Origin: Streptomyces sp. NBC_01283
GTDB taxonomy: Bacteria > Actinomycetota > Actinomycetes > Streptomycetales > Streptomycetaceae
Reading direction: 5' to 3'
Assembly (NCBI RefSeq): GCF_041435335.1
Contig: NZ_CP108430.1
Coordinates: 7,846,001-7,910,000 of the forward strand
Length of the DNA stretch: 64,000 nt
In this document: positions 33,647 through 41,797 of the stretch, piece after piece
Layout: each line of letters begins with the position of its first letter
Position numbering within the stretch: the stretch's first letter is position 1
Translations under genes and position numbers: made by a program
Notes under the pieces: model-generated
Database searches by the model: none
Seen by the model: only the letters and a program-made list of their open reading frames with translations
Told to the model about the DNA's origin: nothing

Positions 33647-36478
33647 CTAGGAGGACGTGCGCCGGTCCTGGGGGGCGAAGTGGTGCACGAGCCCGATCCG
33701 CGAGGTGATGCCGAGCTTCGTGTACGTGTGGCCCAGGTGGTACTCGATGGTCTTGACGCTCAGCGCGAGCGCGGTGGCGATCTGCCGGTTGGTGAAGCCC
33801 TGTGACGCGAGGCGCGCGACGGCCAGCTCCTGCGGGGTGAGCCCTTCGGCGGCGGAGCCGGCGTCCGCCGCGTCGTGCGCGGGCCGCGGTGGCGCCGCAC
33901 GCCCGCAGGCGTCCAACTCCCTTTCGCACCGGGCGAGATAGGGCGCGGCGTCCAGTTGGCTCATCGTCGTGTACGCCGCCTGCAGCTGGGCCACGGCGAC
34001 CGAGCGCCGGCCGATCCTGCGCAGGAACGCCCCGTGGTCGAGCTGGACCCGGGCGCGGCCGAACGGGGAGGGGAGCTGCGCCGCCTGGTCGTGCGCACGC
34101 AGGTACGACGCCTGGGCGCGGTCCGTCTCCCGGTGCGCCGCGTGCAGATTGCCGCGCACCCGTGCCGCGGCGGACAGCGCCCCGTGCTGCCCGCGGGCCT
34201 GTGCCCGCTCCTCGAAGGGCAGCAGGACCGCCTCGGCCTCCGCCAGCTCACCGAGCTGGATCAGCGCGTCGACCAGGAGCTCACGCCAGGACACCACGCC
34301 CGGTTCGTTCACCCCGTCGTGCGTGGCGAAGCCCAGGAGCGGCCGCAGCGCTTCGACGACCCGCTCCGGCTCGGCGCGGGCCTCGGCGTAGGCCCCGTGC
34401 GCCGTCGCCGCGTACGCGTAGGCGAGGGCGGTCTCGTCGCAGCCCGGCGCGTCCAGGGCCAGCCGCAGGTGCACCGACGCGCGGTCCCAGGTGCCGCGGG
34501 CCGAGAGGATCCAGCTCGCGATGGCGTGCGTGACGGGCTTCAGCCACGACTGCTCGGTGTCGTCCGCTATCGAGGCGGACGCCTCGGCGTGGATCAGCGC
34601 CTCGTCCCAGTCGCCGAGCCGGTGAAGGGTCTGGGCGAGCGCGGACGCCGAGAGCAGCCGCAACGGCACCGTTCCCCTGCGGCAGTTGGCCACGGCACCC
34701 TGCAAGTCGGCACGCGCGCCCAGCAGATCGTCCGACCAGAGCCTCAACTGACCGCGTGCGAGGAGCAGATCGATGCTCGCGGGCGGGACGAGGAGCGGAT
34801 CGGGAAGGTCACCGGCGAGTTCGATGCCCTTCTTGGCGAACCCGCTGAGGCCCAGCGCGAGGAGGTGGTTGAAGCGCAGCATCCGGCTCGGCCCCTGGAG
34901 GGTGGAGAGCCGCTGGGCGCGCTCCGCCCACTGGGCGGCATCGGATGAGCGCCCGCGCATCACGGCGGCATAGCTCAGCTGCTCGGCCGCGCGCGCCGCC
35001 AAGGAGGGATCGCTCTCGTGGTCGCACTGGTTCCACGCGTCGACGAGCAGCGTCTGCGCCTGCTCCATGCGGCCCTGGACGCGCGCCACATAGCCGCGTA
35101 CGTAGCCGCGCAACGCCGGGTTGGCGCCGGCCGGAAGACCCGCCGCGAGCTCGGCCGACTCGTGCACACGGCCGTCGAGCAGCAGGGCCTCGACCGCCTC
35201 GACGGCGAGCCGGTCGCGCTCCAGGTCGGTCGTCGCCACCCGTGAGGCGTGCCTCAGATGGGTGCCGGCCACCGCCCACTGCCCGGTGGCCGCCTCACGC
35301 CGCGCGCAGGCGGCGAGGGCGGCGGCGAGATGCTCGTCGGGGCCCGTGGCGGCCAGCACACGGTGGCGCAGGCTCGCGTAGTCGTCCTCGACCAGGGCGG
35401 CGGCCCGCGTGTGCAGATCGGCCCGGTGCGCGGGGCCGATGTCCTGGTAGACCGCGGCATGGACGAGGGGGTGCGGGAAGGCGATCTCGGGCGCGGCGCC
35501 CGGGTGTGTCTCCTTCAACAGCCCTGCCTTGACGGCGCGTTCGAGCGCGGGAAGCGGTGCGGTGACGCGCGCGAGGGAGGCCGCCACGATCAGCGGGCAG
35601 GAGAGCCCGAGCACGCTGACCGCCTGGACGAGCCGCAGCGCCTGGGGCCCGCACTCCGCGAGGTTGGCGAGCACCAGCATGGCGTACGAACGGGGCGCGG
35701 GCAGCGGTGTGGTGACGTCCCGCAGGACGTGCGCGGGCACCTGGTCGAGGAGCGCGCGGGCGTGCAGCGGATTGCCGTGCGTGTGGTCCCGCAGACGTAC
35801 GGACGCGGAGTGCGGGAGCCGGTTGCCGCCCATCTGTGCGCTGAGGGAGCCCAGTTCGTCCGGCGTGAGCCCGTGCAGCGGGATGCGCCGGGTACGGACG
35901 TCGGCCAGCAGCCTGCGGATACCCTCCGGCAGCTGGGGCGCCTGCGGGTCCCTCGCGGTCACGATCGCGAGGACCTTGTCGACGCGCAGCCGCCGCAGCG
36001 CGAACGTCAGCGCGTTCAGGGACGCGGAGTCGGCCCAGTGGGCGTCGTCGAGCACCAGGATGACCGGCCCCTTGTCCTGCAGCTCGCTCAGCAGGTCGAG
36101 CAGTCCGAAGCCGGCCGCGAGCGGCGGCAGGGTGCCGGGCGCCGAGCGCGGCGTGCGGACCAGGGAGCCCAGGCAGTCCGGCAGCGGGATCGGGCTCTGG
36201 CCGACGAACTGGGCGAGCACCCCGCAGGGCAGCGCGCTCTCGTTCTCGTCGCCGCTGGCCTGGAGCACGCAGGCGTCGCCCGCGGTGTCCAGGAACCTGC
36301 GCACCAGTGCCGACTTGCCGATACCGCCGGGCCCGTCGATCAGGACGAGGCGCGGCGCACCCTCGCGCGCCTGGCGGAACTCCTCCTGGAGCGCCGCGAG
36401 TTCGCGTGTACGGCCGGAGAACGCCTCATGGGGCGCCGGTGCGTGGACATGGCTGTTCAGAATGTCGCCGGACGTCAT
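33647..36478 (-). CDS. LAL-type LuxR regulator (AAA ATPase, large)
   Basis: A 943-residue regulator of the MalT/LAL class. Near the N terminus are Walker A GPGGIGKSALVRRFL (49-63) and Walker B VILVLDDAHW (139-148). A long helical middle part of TPR-like repeats follows (EQLSYAAVMRGRSSDAAQWAERAQRL and similar). The C-terminal LuxR helix-turn-helix is LTPQELAVARLASQGFTNRQIATAL and SVKTIEYHLGHTYTKLG. ATP and inducer binding let such proteins oligomerise and activate promoters. The ATG at 36478 follows GGGGGC. Its own upstream region lacks the GGGGTYATCCC motif found at the three neighbouring promoters, so it is a good candidate for the protein that binds it. Confidence 0.93.
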   Translation of the reverse strand: MTSGDILNSHVHAPAPHEAFSGRTRELAALQEEFRQAREGAPRLVLIDGPGGIGKSALVRRFLDTAGDACVLQASGDENESALPCGVLAQFVGQSPIPLPDCLGSLVRTPRSAPGTLPPLAAGFGLLDLLSELQDKGPVILVLDDAHWADSASLNALTFALRRLRVDKVLAIVTARDPQAPQLPEGIRRLLADVRTRRIPLHGLTPDELGSLSAQMGGNRLPHSASVRLRDHTHGNPLHARALLDQVPAHVLRDVTTPLPAPRSYAMLVLANLAECGPQALRLVQAVSVLGLSCPLIVAASLARVTAPLPALERAVKAGLLKETHPGAAPEIAFPHPLVHAAVYQDIGPAHRADLHTRAAALVEDDYASLRHRVLAATGPDEHLAAALAACARREAATGQWAVAGTHLRHASRVATTDLERDRLAVEAVEALLLDGRVHESAELAAGLPAGANPALRGYVRGYVARVQGRMEQAQTLLVDAWNQCDHESDPSLAARAAEQLSYAAVMRGRSSDAAQWAERAQRLSTLQGPSRMLRFNHLLALGLSGFAKKGIELAGDLPDPLLVPPASIDLLLARGQLRLWSDDLLGARADLQGAVANCRRGTVPLRLLSASALAQTLHRLGDWDEALIHAEASASIADDTEQSWLKPVTHAIASWILSARGTWDRASVHLRLALDAPGCDETALAYAYAATAHGAYAEARAEPERVVEALRPLLGFATHDGVNEPGVVSWRELLVDALIQLGELAEAEAVLLPFEERAQARGQHGALSAAARVRGNLHAAHRETDRAQASYLRAHDQAAQLPSPFGRARVQLDHGAFLRRIGRRSVAVAQLQAAYTTMSQLDAAPYLARCERELDACGRAAPPRPAHDAADAGSAAEGLTPQELAVARLASQGFTNRQIATALALSVKTIEYHLGHTYTKLGITSRIGLVHHFAPQDRRTSS

Positions 36479-36633
36479 CACCGCCCCCACATGTCGGCAC
36501 CCGGTACGGGACCCACGACTGTGACGGTGACCCGTGCCGGGCGCATGGCCCTGAACGTCCACGATGATGCCGAAACCGCTCTCGGTACAAGCCGATTCCC
36601 CACACCCGGGGAGCCGGTTCGCGCGAGGCGGCA

Positions 36634-36849
36634 TCAGGCGTCACAGGAGTCGTCCCCCGCCGCGCAAGCGCGTTCTCCGGGCTCCGTGGACGCGGGGTCC
36701 GGTGGTGGTTCGAGCAGCGAGAGCAGTTCGAGCCAGCCATGAAACGGCGTGCGGTGGCCCGGGCCCCCGTCCGCTTCAGCGCAGCCCTCACCCACCACAT
36801 TGCCGTGCACGCCCCCGGGGGAGCGGAACACCTCGATGACGTAGCGCAC
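36634..36849 (-). CDS. Small protein, 71 aa, with C-terminal Cys pair
   Basis: A 71-residue protein starting at a GTG (36849) with GGGAGGG five bases upstream. It reads VRYVIEVFRSPGGVHGNVVG, then a HGWLELLSLLEPP helix and an acidic tail with two Cys (ERACAAGDDSCDA). The first part looks like two beta-strands with a turn. It lies between the LAL and OYE genes, on the same strand as both, with its own promoter carrying the shared activator motif 44 bases before a TACCGT -10 box. The function is unknown. Its co-regulation with the SARP gene and the caspase operon makes it a likely component of that system. Confidence 0.7.
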   Translation of the reverse strand: MRYVIEVFRSPGGVHGNVVGEGCAEADGGPGHRTPFHGWLELLSLLEPPPDPASTEPGERACAAGDDSCDA

Positions 36850-36905
36850 AACGCCCTCCCGAGGGCCGGTACGGGCCCCGAACCGTGACACATCGCGACA
36901 GCGCC

Positions 36906-36911
36906 ACGGTA
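36906..36911 (-). promoter_or_regulatory. -10 box of the 71-residue gene
   Basis: TACCGT on the minus strand (36911 to 36906), about 57 bases before the GTG start and 44 bases from the centre of the motif at 36946-36962. Confidence 0.45.
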
Positions 36912-36945
36912 CGAACCCCGGCCCGGCCGTCGCTTCGGGGAGTCA

Positions 36946-36962
36946 CCTAGGGATGACCCCAG
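36946..36962 (-). promoter_or_regulatory. Activator-type site in front of the 71-residue gene
   Basis: Read toward the gene: CTGGGGTCATCCCTAGG. Eleven central bases differ by one from the SARP site. It is the third copy of the motif within 9 kb. Confidence 0.65.
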
Positions 36963-37015
36963 TCCCCGACCCTTGGCCAAGGCTGCTGCGGCGAAGTGGG
37001 CCCGGCCCGTGGGGC

Positions 37016-38113
37016 TCAGACCATCCGGTGGTACTGCTGGGGCGTGGCGACATCGCCGCCGAGGTCGTTCGCGGCGTGGCGGGCCCACGAGGGGTTGCGC
37101 AGGAGTTCGCGGCCCAGGAGCACGGCGTCGGCCTCGCCGTTGGCGAGGATCTTCGTGGCCTGCCCGGGGTCCGTGATCATGCCGACGGCCGCCACGGGGA
37201 GCGACGTCTCCGCCTTCACCCGCGCGGCGAACGGGACCTGGTAGCCGGGGCCCGCCTCGATGCGCGCCCGCGGGGCGTTGCCGCCGGTGGAGACGTCCAG
37301 GAGGTCCACGCCGTGGGCGTGCAGTTCCTTCGCGAGCCGGACCGTGTCGTCGGCCGTCCAGCCCTCCCGCTCGTCCTCGGGGTTCTCCGTCAGCCAGTCG
37401 GTCGCGGAGATCCGGAAGAAGAGGGGCAGCTCCTCGGGCCACACGGCGCGGACGGCGTCGACGACCTCAAGGGCGAGCCGGGTGCGGTTCTCGAAGGAGC
37501 CGCCGTACTCGTCCGTGCGGTGGTTGGAGAACGGCGAGAGGAACTCGCCGATGAGGTAGCCGTGGGCGCCGTGGATCTCGACCACCTGGAAGCCGGCGTC
37601 CAGCGCGCGCCGGGCCGCGTCGGCGAACTGGCCGACGACGTCGCGGATCTCCTCCGTGCTGAGTTCGTGCGGCAGGTGGTGGCCCTCGTCGAAGGGGAGC
37701 GCGCTGGGCGCCAGCGGCTGCCAGCCGCCTTCCTCCTGGCCGACGGGTCCGCCGCCCTTCCAGGGGCGCTCGGTGGACGCCTTGCGGCCCGCGTGGGCGA
37801 TCTGGATGCCCGGAGTGGTGCCCTGGGTCTTCAGGAAGCCGGTGATGCGACGGAACGCCTCGACCTGCGTGTCGTTCCATATCCCGAGGTCCGCGGGGCT
37901 GATGCGGCCCTCGGGGCTCACGGCCGTCGCCTCGACGAGGATCAGGCCGGTGCCGCCCGTGGCGCGCGCCCCGTAGTGGGCGAAGTGCCAGTCGTTGGCC
38001 ACACCCGCGTTCGGCCCGAACACCTCGGCCGAGTACTGGCACATCGGCGCCATCCACACACGGTTGGGGACGGTCAGCGATCGCAGGGTGTAGGGCTCGA
38101 ACAGCGCGCTCAC
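37016..38113 (-). CDS. NADH:flavin oxidoreductase, Old Yellow Enzyme family (YqjM-like)
   Basis: A 365-residue FMN enzyme that reduces activated C=C bonds with NAD(P)H. The class (YqjM-like) is shown by VPNRVWMAPMCQYSA with the Cys near the flavin, IQIAHAGRKA with the His-Ala-Gly-Arg motif, the catalytic His pair region VVEIHGAHGYLIGEFLSPFSNHRTDEYGGSFENR, and GREL LRNPSWA near the end. The GTG at 38113 has GGAG upstream; an ATG at 38125 is the alternative. It is divergent from an ArsR-type gene, and two TACGA-N6-TCGTA sites lie over its promoter, so it is probably repressed by that protein and induced by reactive electrophiles or thiol stress. Confidence 0.94.
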   Translation of the reverse strand: MSALFEPYTLRSLTVPNRVWMAPMCQYSAEVFGPNAGVANDWHFAHYGARATGGTGLILVEATAVSPEGRISPADLGIWNDTQVEAFRRITGFLKTQGTTPGIQIAHAGRKASTERPWKGGGPVGQEEGGWQPLAPSALPFDEGHHLPHELSTEEIRDVVGQFADAARRALDAGFQVVEIHGAHGYLIGEFLSPFSNHRTDEYGGSFENRTRLALEVVDAVRAVWPEELPLFFRISATDWLTENPEDEREGWTADDTVRLAKELHAHGVDLLDVSTGGNAPRARIEAGPGYQVPFAARVKAETSLPVAAVGMITDPGQATKILANGEADAVLLGRELLRNPSWARHAANDLGGDVATPQQYHRMV

Positions 38114-38150
38114 GGCGGGCTCCATTCGTCATGGGCTTCGGTACGGCTCG

Positions 38151-38166
38151 TACGATAGACCTCGTA
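38151..38166. promoter_or_regulatory. ArsR-type operator, site 1
   Basis: TACGA-N6-TCGTA. It covers the likely -10 TATCGT (38157-38152, minus strand) of the OYE gene, whose -35 TTGACA is at 38182-38177. Binding here would block transcription of the enzyme gene. Confidence 0.65.
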
Positions 38167-38184
38167 GTACGGCAGATGTCAAAC

Positions 38185-38200
38185 TACGATGACTCTCGTA
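38185..38200. promoter_or_regulatory. ArsR-type operator, site 2
   Basis: A second TACGA-N6-TCGTA, 34 bases (about three helical turns) from site 1 and just outside the OYE -35 box. A TACTAT at 38199-38204 could be the -10 of the regulator gene. The exact half-site identity between the two copies supports a shared binding protein. Confidence 0.65.
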
Positions 38201-38274
38201 CTATGGAGGCCTTCGAGAAGACGTGGAGCCCGGACCCGGGGCCCAGACGTGAAGCCGGACGAAGTGGAGCCGTC

Positions 38275-38640
38275 ATGACGACCGCCGCACCGATCAGCAG
38301 CCGTGCGCTCGACCATCCGGCGCGTACGGAGATCCGGCTGGAGGGCGTGCTCCACGCGCTGTCGGACCCGATGCGCCTGCGCGTCGTGCGGCAGTTGGCC
38401 GGGTGCGAGCCCGGCCTCGACGGGCTCTCCTGCTCGCAGATCGACCTGCCCGTCACGAAGTCCACGAGCACCCACCACTTCAGGGTGCTGCGGGAGAGTG
38501 GCGTGATCCAGCAGATCTACCGAGGCACGGCCAAACTGAACGGCTTGCGCCGGGAGGACCTGGACGCACTGTTCCCGGGCCTTCTGGACAGCGTCCTCGC
38601 GGCGGCCACCAAACAGGCCGAGCGGACGAGCGCCCCGTAG
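38275..38640 (+). CDS. ArsR-family winged-helix regulator
   Basis: A 121-residue repressor. The winged helix is HALSDPMRLRVVRQLAGCEPGLDGLSCSQIDLPVTKSTSTHHFRVLRESGVIQQIYRG. Cys residues in LAGCEPGLDGLSC may sense metal or thiol-reactive compounds. The ATG at 38275 after GGAG begins the conserved part; earlier in-frame ATGs at 38131 and 38203 would run through the operators and are less likely. The divergent OYE-family gene with two operators between them is the evident target. ArsR/OYE pairs are common in Streptomyces. Confidence 0.9.
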   Translation: MTTAAPISSRALDHPARTEIRLEGVLHALSDPMRLRVVRQLAGCEPGLDGLSCSQIDLPVTKSTSTHHFRVLRESGVIQQIYRGTAKLNGLRREDLDALFPGLLDSVLAAATKQAERTSAP

Positions 38641-38650
38641 GACGGCCCGT

Positions 38651-38698
38651 CAGGGGCGCGGGAAACCGCGCGCCCAGCCCTCACGGACCCGCAGACGA
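38651..38698. repeat. Copy of the Streptomyces GGGGCGCGG intergenic hairpin repeat
   Basis: The sequence begins GGGGCGCGGGAAACCGCGCG and continues into CCAGCCC...ACCCGCAG. This resembles the dispersed hairpin element seen in many Streptomyces intergenic regions (typical form GGGGCGCGGGGAACTGCGCG). It lies between the convergent ArsR and FprA genes and may serve as their terminator. Confidence 0.7.
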
Positions 38699-38711
38699 AG
38701 CACGCCCCAGG

Positions 38712-40061
38712 TCACTGCTCGCCGCCCCGCGCGGCGGCAAGCAGCCCCGGCCAGTCCGGGATCTTCACCGGCCCCCGGCCCAGGGACACGCCGAGCGCCG
38801 CCTCCGCACGCTCGATCGACTGCCAGCCCCGCCACTCGACGGGGTGCAGCCCGGCGTCACGCAAGGCGGCCAGCGGATCCTCTGGCACCCCCTTCCGTAC
38901 GAGGGCGGGGGCATCCTCCAGCAGTGAGAGCGCCGTCTCCTTGGCGCACGGGCGGTTGGTCCCGATGACGCCCGTCGGCCCCCGCTTGATCCAGCCCGCC
39001 ACATACTCGCCGGGCGACGCGGCGCCCTCCCGCAGCACCCGCCCCGCCGCATGCGGCACCGTGCCGAGCGCGGGGTCGAACGGCAGCCCGTCGATGGGCA
39101 CCCCGCGGTAGCCGACCGAGCGCAGGACGAGCTGCCCCGCGACGTCCTCGTACCGCCCGGAACCCGTCACTCCGCCGAGGCCGTCCGGCAGCGTCCGCTC
39201 GAACCGCACCCCGCCCACGCGCCCCGACGCCTCCAGTACGGCCACCGGACGCAGGAAGAAGCGGAGCCGGATGCTGCGCGGCAGGCGCTGCGGAGGTCGC
39301 TCGGCCCAGCCGCGCATCACCTCGATGTTGCGGCGGCCCGCCGCGGGCAGGCCGGAGGGGTCGGCGTACGCGGGATCGAGCGCCAACTCCGCGGGATCCA
39401 CGATCACTTCGGTGTTCGGGAGCGAGCCGAGCTCGCGCAGCTCCTTGGTGGTGAAGCGGGCCTGCGAAGGGCCGCGCCGCCCCACCATGTGGACCTCGCG
39501 CACGCGGCTCCCGGCCAGCACGCCGAGCGCCGCCTGCGGCATGTCGGTGGGCCGCAGCTCGGCCGCGCCGCGCGCCAGCATCCGGGCGACGTCCACCGCG
39601 ACGTTCCCGACGCCGATGACCACGGCGGACTCCACGCCACCGATGAATCCGTCAGCAGTCGTGTCCGGGTGCGCGCTGTACCAGGACACGAACTCCGTGG
39701 CCGAATAGCTGCCCGGCAGGTCCTCGCCCGGCACGCCCAGCTTGCGGTCCGCCGCCGCGCCCACGCAGTAGACCACCGCGTGGTAGAGGTCGAGCAGCCG
39801 CGCCGTGGGAAAGCCGCCGGGGCCGATCTCGATGCCGCCGAGGAAGCGGACACGGTCGTGTTCGAGGACCGTGCGCAGGTTGTTCTGGAGGGACTTGATC
39901 TTCTCGTGGTCGGGCGCCACGCCGTAGCGGACGAGGCCGTAGGGGCAGGGCAGCCGGTCGATGACGTCGACGCGCACCCCCGGCACCTGGTCCTGCTGGA
40001 CGAGGGACTGCGCGGTGTAGACCCCGCTCGGGCCCGATCCGACGACGGCGACCTGCAGCAC
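38712..40061 (-). CDS. fprA: NADPH-ferredoxin reductase, FprA/adrenodoxin-reductase type
   Basis: A 449-residue flavoprotein that passes electrons between NADPH and ferredoxin, for example for cytochromes P450. The FAD Rossmann motif is VAVVGSGPSGVYTAQ at the N terminus, followed by CPYGLVRYGVAPDH, typical of this family; the NADP motif is VVIGVGNVAVDVARML and MVGRRGP; the C-terminal FAD part has YVAGWIKRGPTGVIGTNRPCAKET. Length and motif order match mycobacterial FprA. It stands as a single gene. No ferredoxin or P450 gene is adjacent, so its redox partner is elsewhere. Confidence 0.93.
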   Translation of the reverse strand: MLQVAVVGSGPSGVYTAQSLVQQDQVPGVRVDVIDRLPCPYGLVRYGVAPDHEKIKSLQNNLRTVLEHDRVRFLGGIEIGPGGFPTARLLDLYHAVVYCVGAAADRKLGVPGEDLPGSYSATEFVSWYSAHPDTTADGFIGGVESAVVIGVGNVAVDVARMLARGAAELRPTDMPQAALGVLAGSRVREVHMVGRRGPSQARFTTKELRELGSLPNTEVIVDPAELALDPAYADPSGLPAAGRRNIEVMRGWAERPPQRLPRSIRLRFFLRPVAVLEASGRVGGVRFERTLPDGLGGVTGSGRYEDVAGQLVLRSVGYRGVPIDGLPFDPALGTVPHAAGRVLREGAASPGEYVAGWIKRGPTGVIGTNRPCAKETALSLLEDAPALVRKGVPEDPLAALRDAGLHPVEWRGWQSIERAEAALGVSLGRGPVKIPDWPGLLAAARGGEQ

Positions 40062-40213
40062 GGCGGTGCTCCTTCCGCGAGGCGGCCTCGGGGGATGCCT
40101 TCAGCATGGCACCCGCGTGCGTGAAGGGGGAGACGCCGTGAGGGGCGCGTTGACCCGGGTGTCCCGCTCCAGGGCCGGGCGCCGCGCGGGTTCTGCGTGC
40201 CGTTCGTGACCTA

Positions 40214-40708
40214 ATGCGATCGCACGGCTACCTTTTGATTGTGCTTGAGAGCCCCTTTCTTGGCGTTTCTGATCACTATCGACCGAATGCTGCTGGCTCG
40301 CCCTCATTCTCACCCCCGCCCCCGCCCCCGTCCTCGCCCTCGTTCCACGTACGGCTGACCTTCGGTGACGGAGCCGCCGTCGACGCACGGGCCGTGGTGT
40401 CCGAAGGGCGGATCACCCTGGAGGGCCTGCACGCCCGTCCGGCCCGATCCGAGCAGGCGCACACGCCTCCGCGGCTGGATCCGCTCCCGCAGGACCCGCC
40501 TCCCGCACGGCGCGCCCGCCCGTCATGGCCCCGCGGGCGCGAGGGGCGGCTGATGGTGGCTCAGGAGTACCGCGCGGCGCAGGCCGAGGGGCGGGATCCC
40601 GTGCTCGCGGTGATGCAGGCGACCGGCCGCAGCCGCCGCAGGTCCCTGAAGCTCATCGCGTCCGCCCGGGACGCGGGCGCCCTGCCCGCACGCCACAACC
40701 GCCGCTAG
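40214..40708 (+). CDS. DUF6214-like hypothetical protein
   Basis: A protein of up to 164 residues. The part FHVRLTFGDGAAVDARAVVSEGRITLEGLHARP and the end RPSWPRGREGRLMVAQEYRAAQAEGRDPVLAVMQATGRSRRRSLKLIASARDAG resemble the Streptomyces DUF6214 group. The stretch between is short and Pro-rich (PPRLDPLPQDPPPARR), as if an internal block were lost. The N terminus is uncertain: there is no ribosome site at the ATG 40214, and the first 100 bases are less GC-rich than the rest, so they may be promoter. The C-terminal helical part with RSRRRSLKLIA could bind nucleic acid. Its function is unknown. Confidence 0.6.
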   Translation: MRSHGYLLIVLESPFLGVSDHYRPNAAGSPSFSPPPPPPSSPSFHVRLTFGDGAAVDARAVVSEGRITLEGLHARPARSEQAHTPPRLDPLPQDPPPARRARPSWPRGREGRLMVAQEYRAAQAEGRDPVLAVMQATGRSRRRSLKLIASARDAGALPARHNRR

Positions 40709-40730
40709 GGCCTCCCGGCCGCCGCGCCGC

Positions 40731-41669
40731 TCACCACGCCCAGGCCGGTGTCCACGTCCCGGCGTCGCCGTGGCCGGGCCGCGCGGCGGCGAGGTGGTCG
40801 CGCAGGGCGGTGAGCGCGGGGTGCGGGTTGTCCCGGCGCCAGATCAGCGAGTGCGGGTAGACCGGCGTCGGGCCGTGCACCGCGACGCGCCGCAGGTCGT
40901 CTTCGGCGGGCCAGATGAGGCGGGTCCGTTCGCCGACGAAGGTCGCGAGGACGGCGGACCCGGCGATCGTGTCGAGGAGCGGCTCCGTCCCGAAGTCCGG
41001 CCCCGTCGCCTCGATGCTGATCCCGAACGCGGCGGCGAGCGCCTCGTAGTAGGCGGCCCACTCGGTACCGGCGACGAGGCCGGGCATCCAGATCCGGTGC
41101 CCGGCGAGCTGCGCGGGGGTCACCTCGGGGGCGGCCGCGAACGGGTGGGCGGGCCCGGTGAGGAGCTGCACGCGCTCGTCGAAGACCCGGGCGGCCTCGA
41201 TGCCCTCGGGCAGCTCCCGCGCGGGCCCGGTGAGGGCGCGGAAGGACGCGTCGATCGTGCCCGAGCGGACGGCGGCCAGGGCCGCGTCGGCGTCGAAGAG
41301 CGTCACGACGTCGAGCTCGGTCCCGGGATGCGCCCGGCGGAAGCCGCTCAGCAGCCCCGCGGGCGCGAGCCGCCGCCCGATCACGTCTACGCGCAGCGCC
41401 CGGCGGCCGGGCCGCACCGACGCCGCCGCCCGCTCCTCGGCCCGCAGGAGATCACGGGCGTGCGGCAGGAACGCCTGCCCGTCGACGGTGAGCCGGACTC
41501 CGCGCGCGCCACGGGTGAACAGCCGCACGCCGAGACCCTTCTCCAGCGCGGCGACACGCTTGGAGACGGCCTGCTGGGTCACCCCGAGCGCACCGGCGGC
41601 CGCCTGGAACTGCCCGGCGTCCGCGACGGCGGCGAAGGTGCGCACGGCATGAAGATCCACGCAGGTCAT
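40731..41669 (-). CDS. LysR-family transcriptional regulator
   Basis: A 312-residue regulator. The N-terminal winged helix is LHAVRTFAAVADAGQFQAAAGALGVTQQAVSKRVAALEKGLGVRLFTRG; the C-terminal effector domain of the periplasmic-binding fold follows (LRVDVIGRRLAPAGLLSGFRRAHPGTELDVVTL). The start is at 41669, or the GTG three codons later. It is divergent from an MFS transporter gene, and a perfect CACAACC-GGT-GGTTGTG repeat lies nine bases upstream of its start, fitting autoregulation and control of the transporter. The effector is unknown. Confidence 0.93.
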   Translation of the reverse strand: MTCVDLHAVRTFAAVADAGQFQAAAGALGVTQQAVSKRVAALEKGLGVRLFTRGARGVRLTVDGQAFLPHARDLLRAEERAAASVRPGRRALRVDVIGRRLAPAGLLSGFRRAHPGTELDVVTLFDADAALAAVRSGTIDASFRALTGPARELPEGIEAARVFDERVQLLTGPAHPFAAAPEVTPAQLAGHRIWMPGLVAGTEWAAYYEALAAAFGISIEATGPDFGTEPLLDTIAGSAVLATFVGERTRLIWPAEDDLRRVAVHGPTPVYPHSLIWRRDNPHPALTALRDHLAAARPGHGDAGTWTPAWAW

Positions 41670-41677
41670 CCTAGGAG

Positions 41678-41694
41678 CACAACCGGTGGTTGTG
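41678..41694. promoter_or_regulatory. LysR-type operator
   Basis: CACAACC-GGT-GGTTGTG is a perfect inverted repeat in the short gap between divergent lysR and MFS genes, next to the lysR start. Binding here would repress lysR itself and could activate the exporter. Confidence 0.6.
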
Positions 41695-41797
41695 GCTGCC
41701 CGGCCGCCGCGGTTGTTTGACCTGCGGACCCGTCGCCGGTTTGGATGCCGCAGGTCGATCGGGACGGTTCGAGCGCGAGGCGAGGGGTGGCACCGGC

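Noticed and set aside
40241..40300. Horizontally acquired N terminus of the DUF6214-like gene
   Set aside because: The lower GC over about 60-100 bases is more simply explained by promoter sequence read as codons, since no ribosome site supports a start there.
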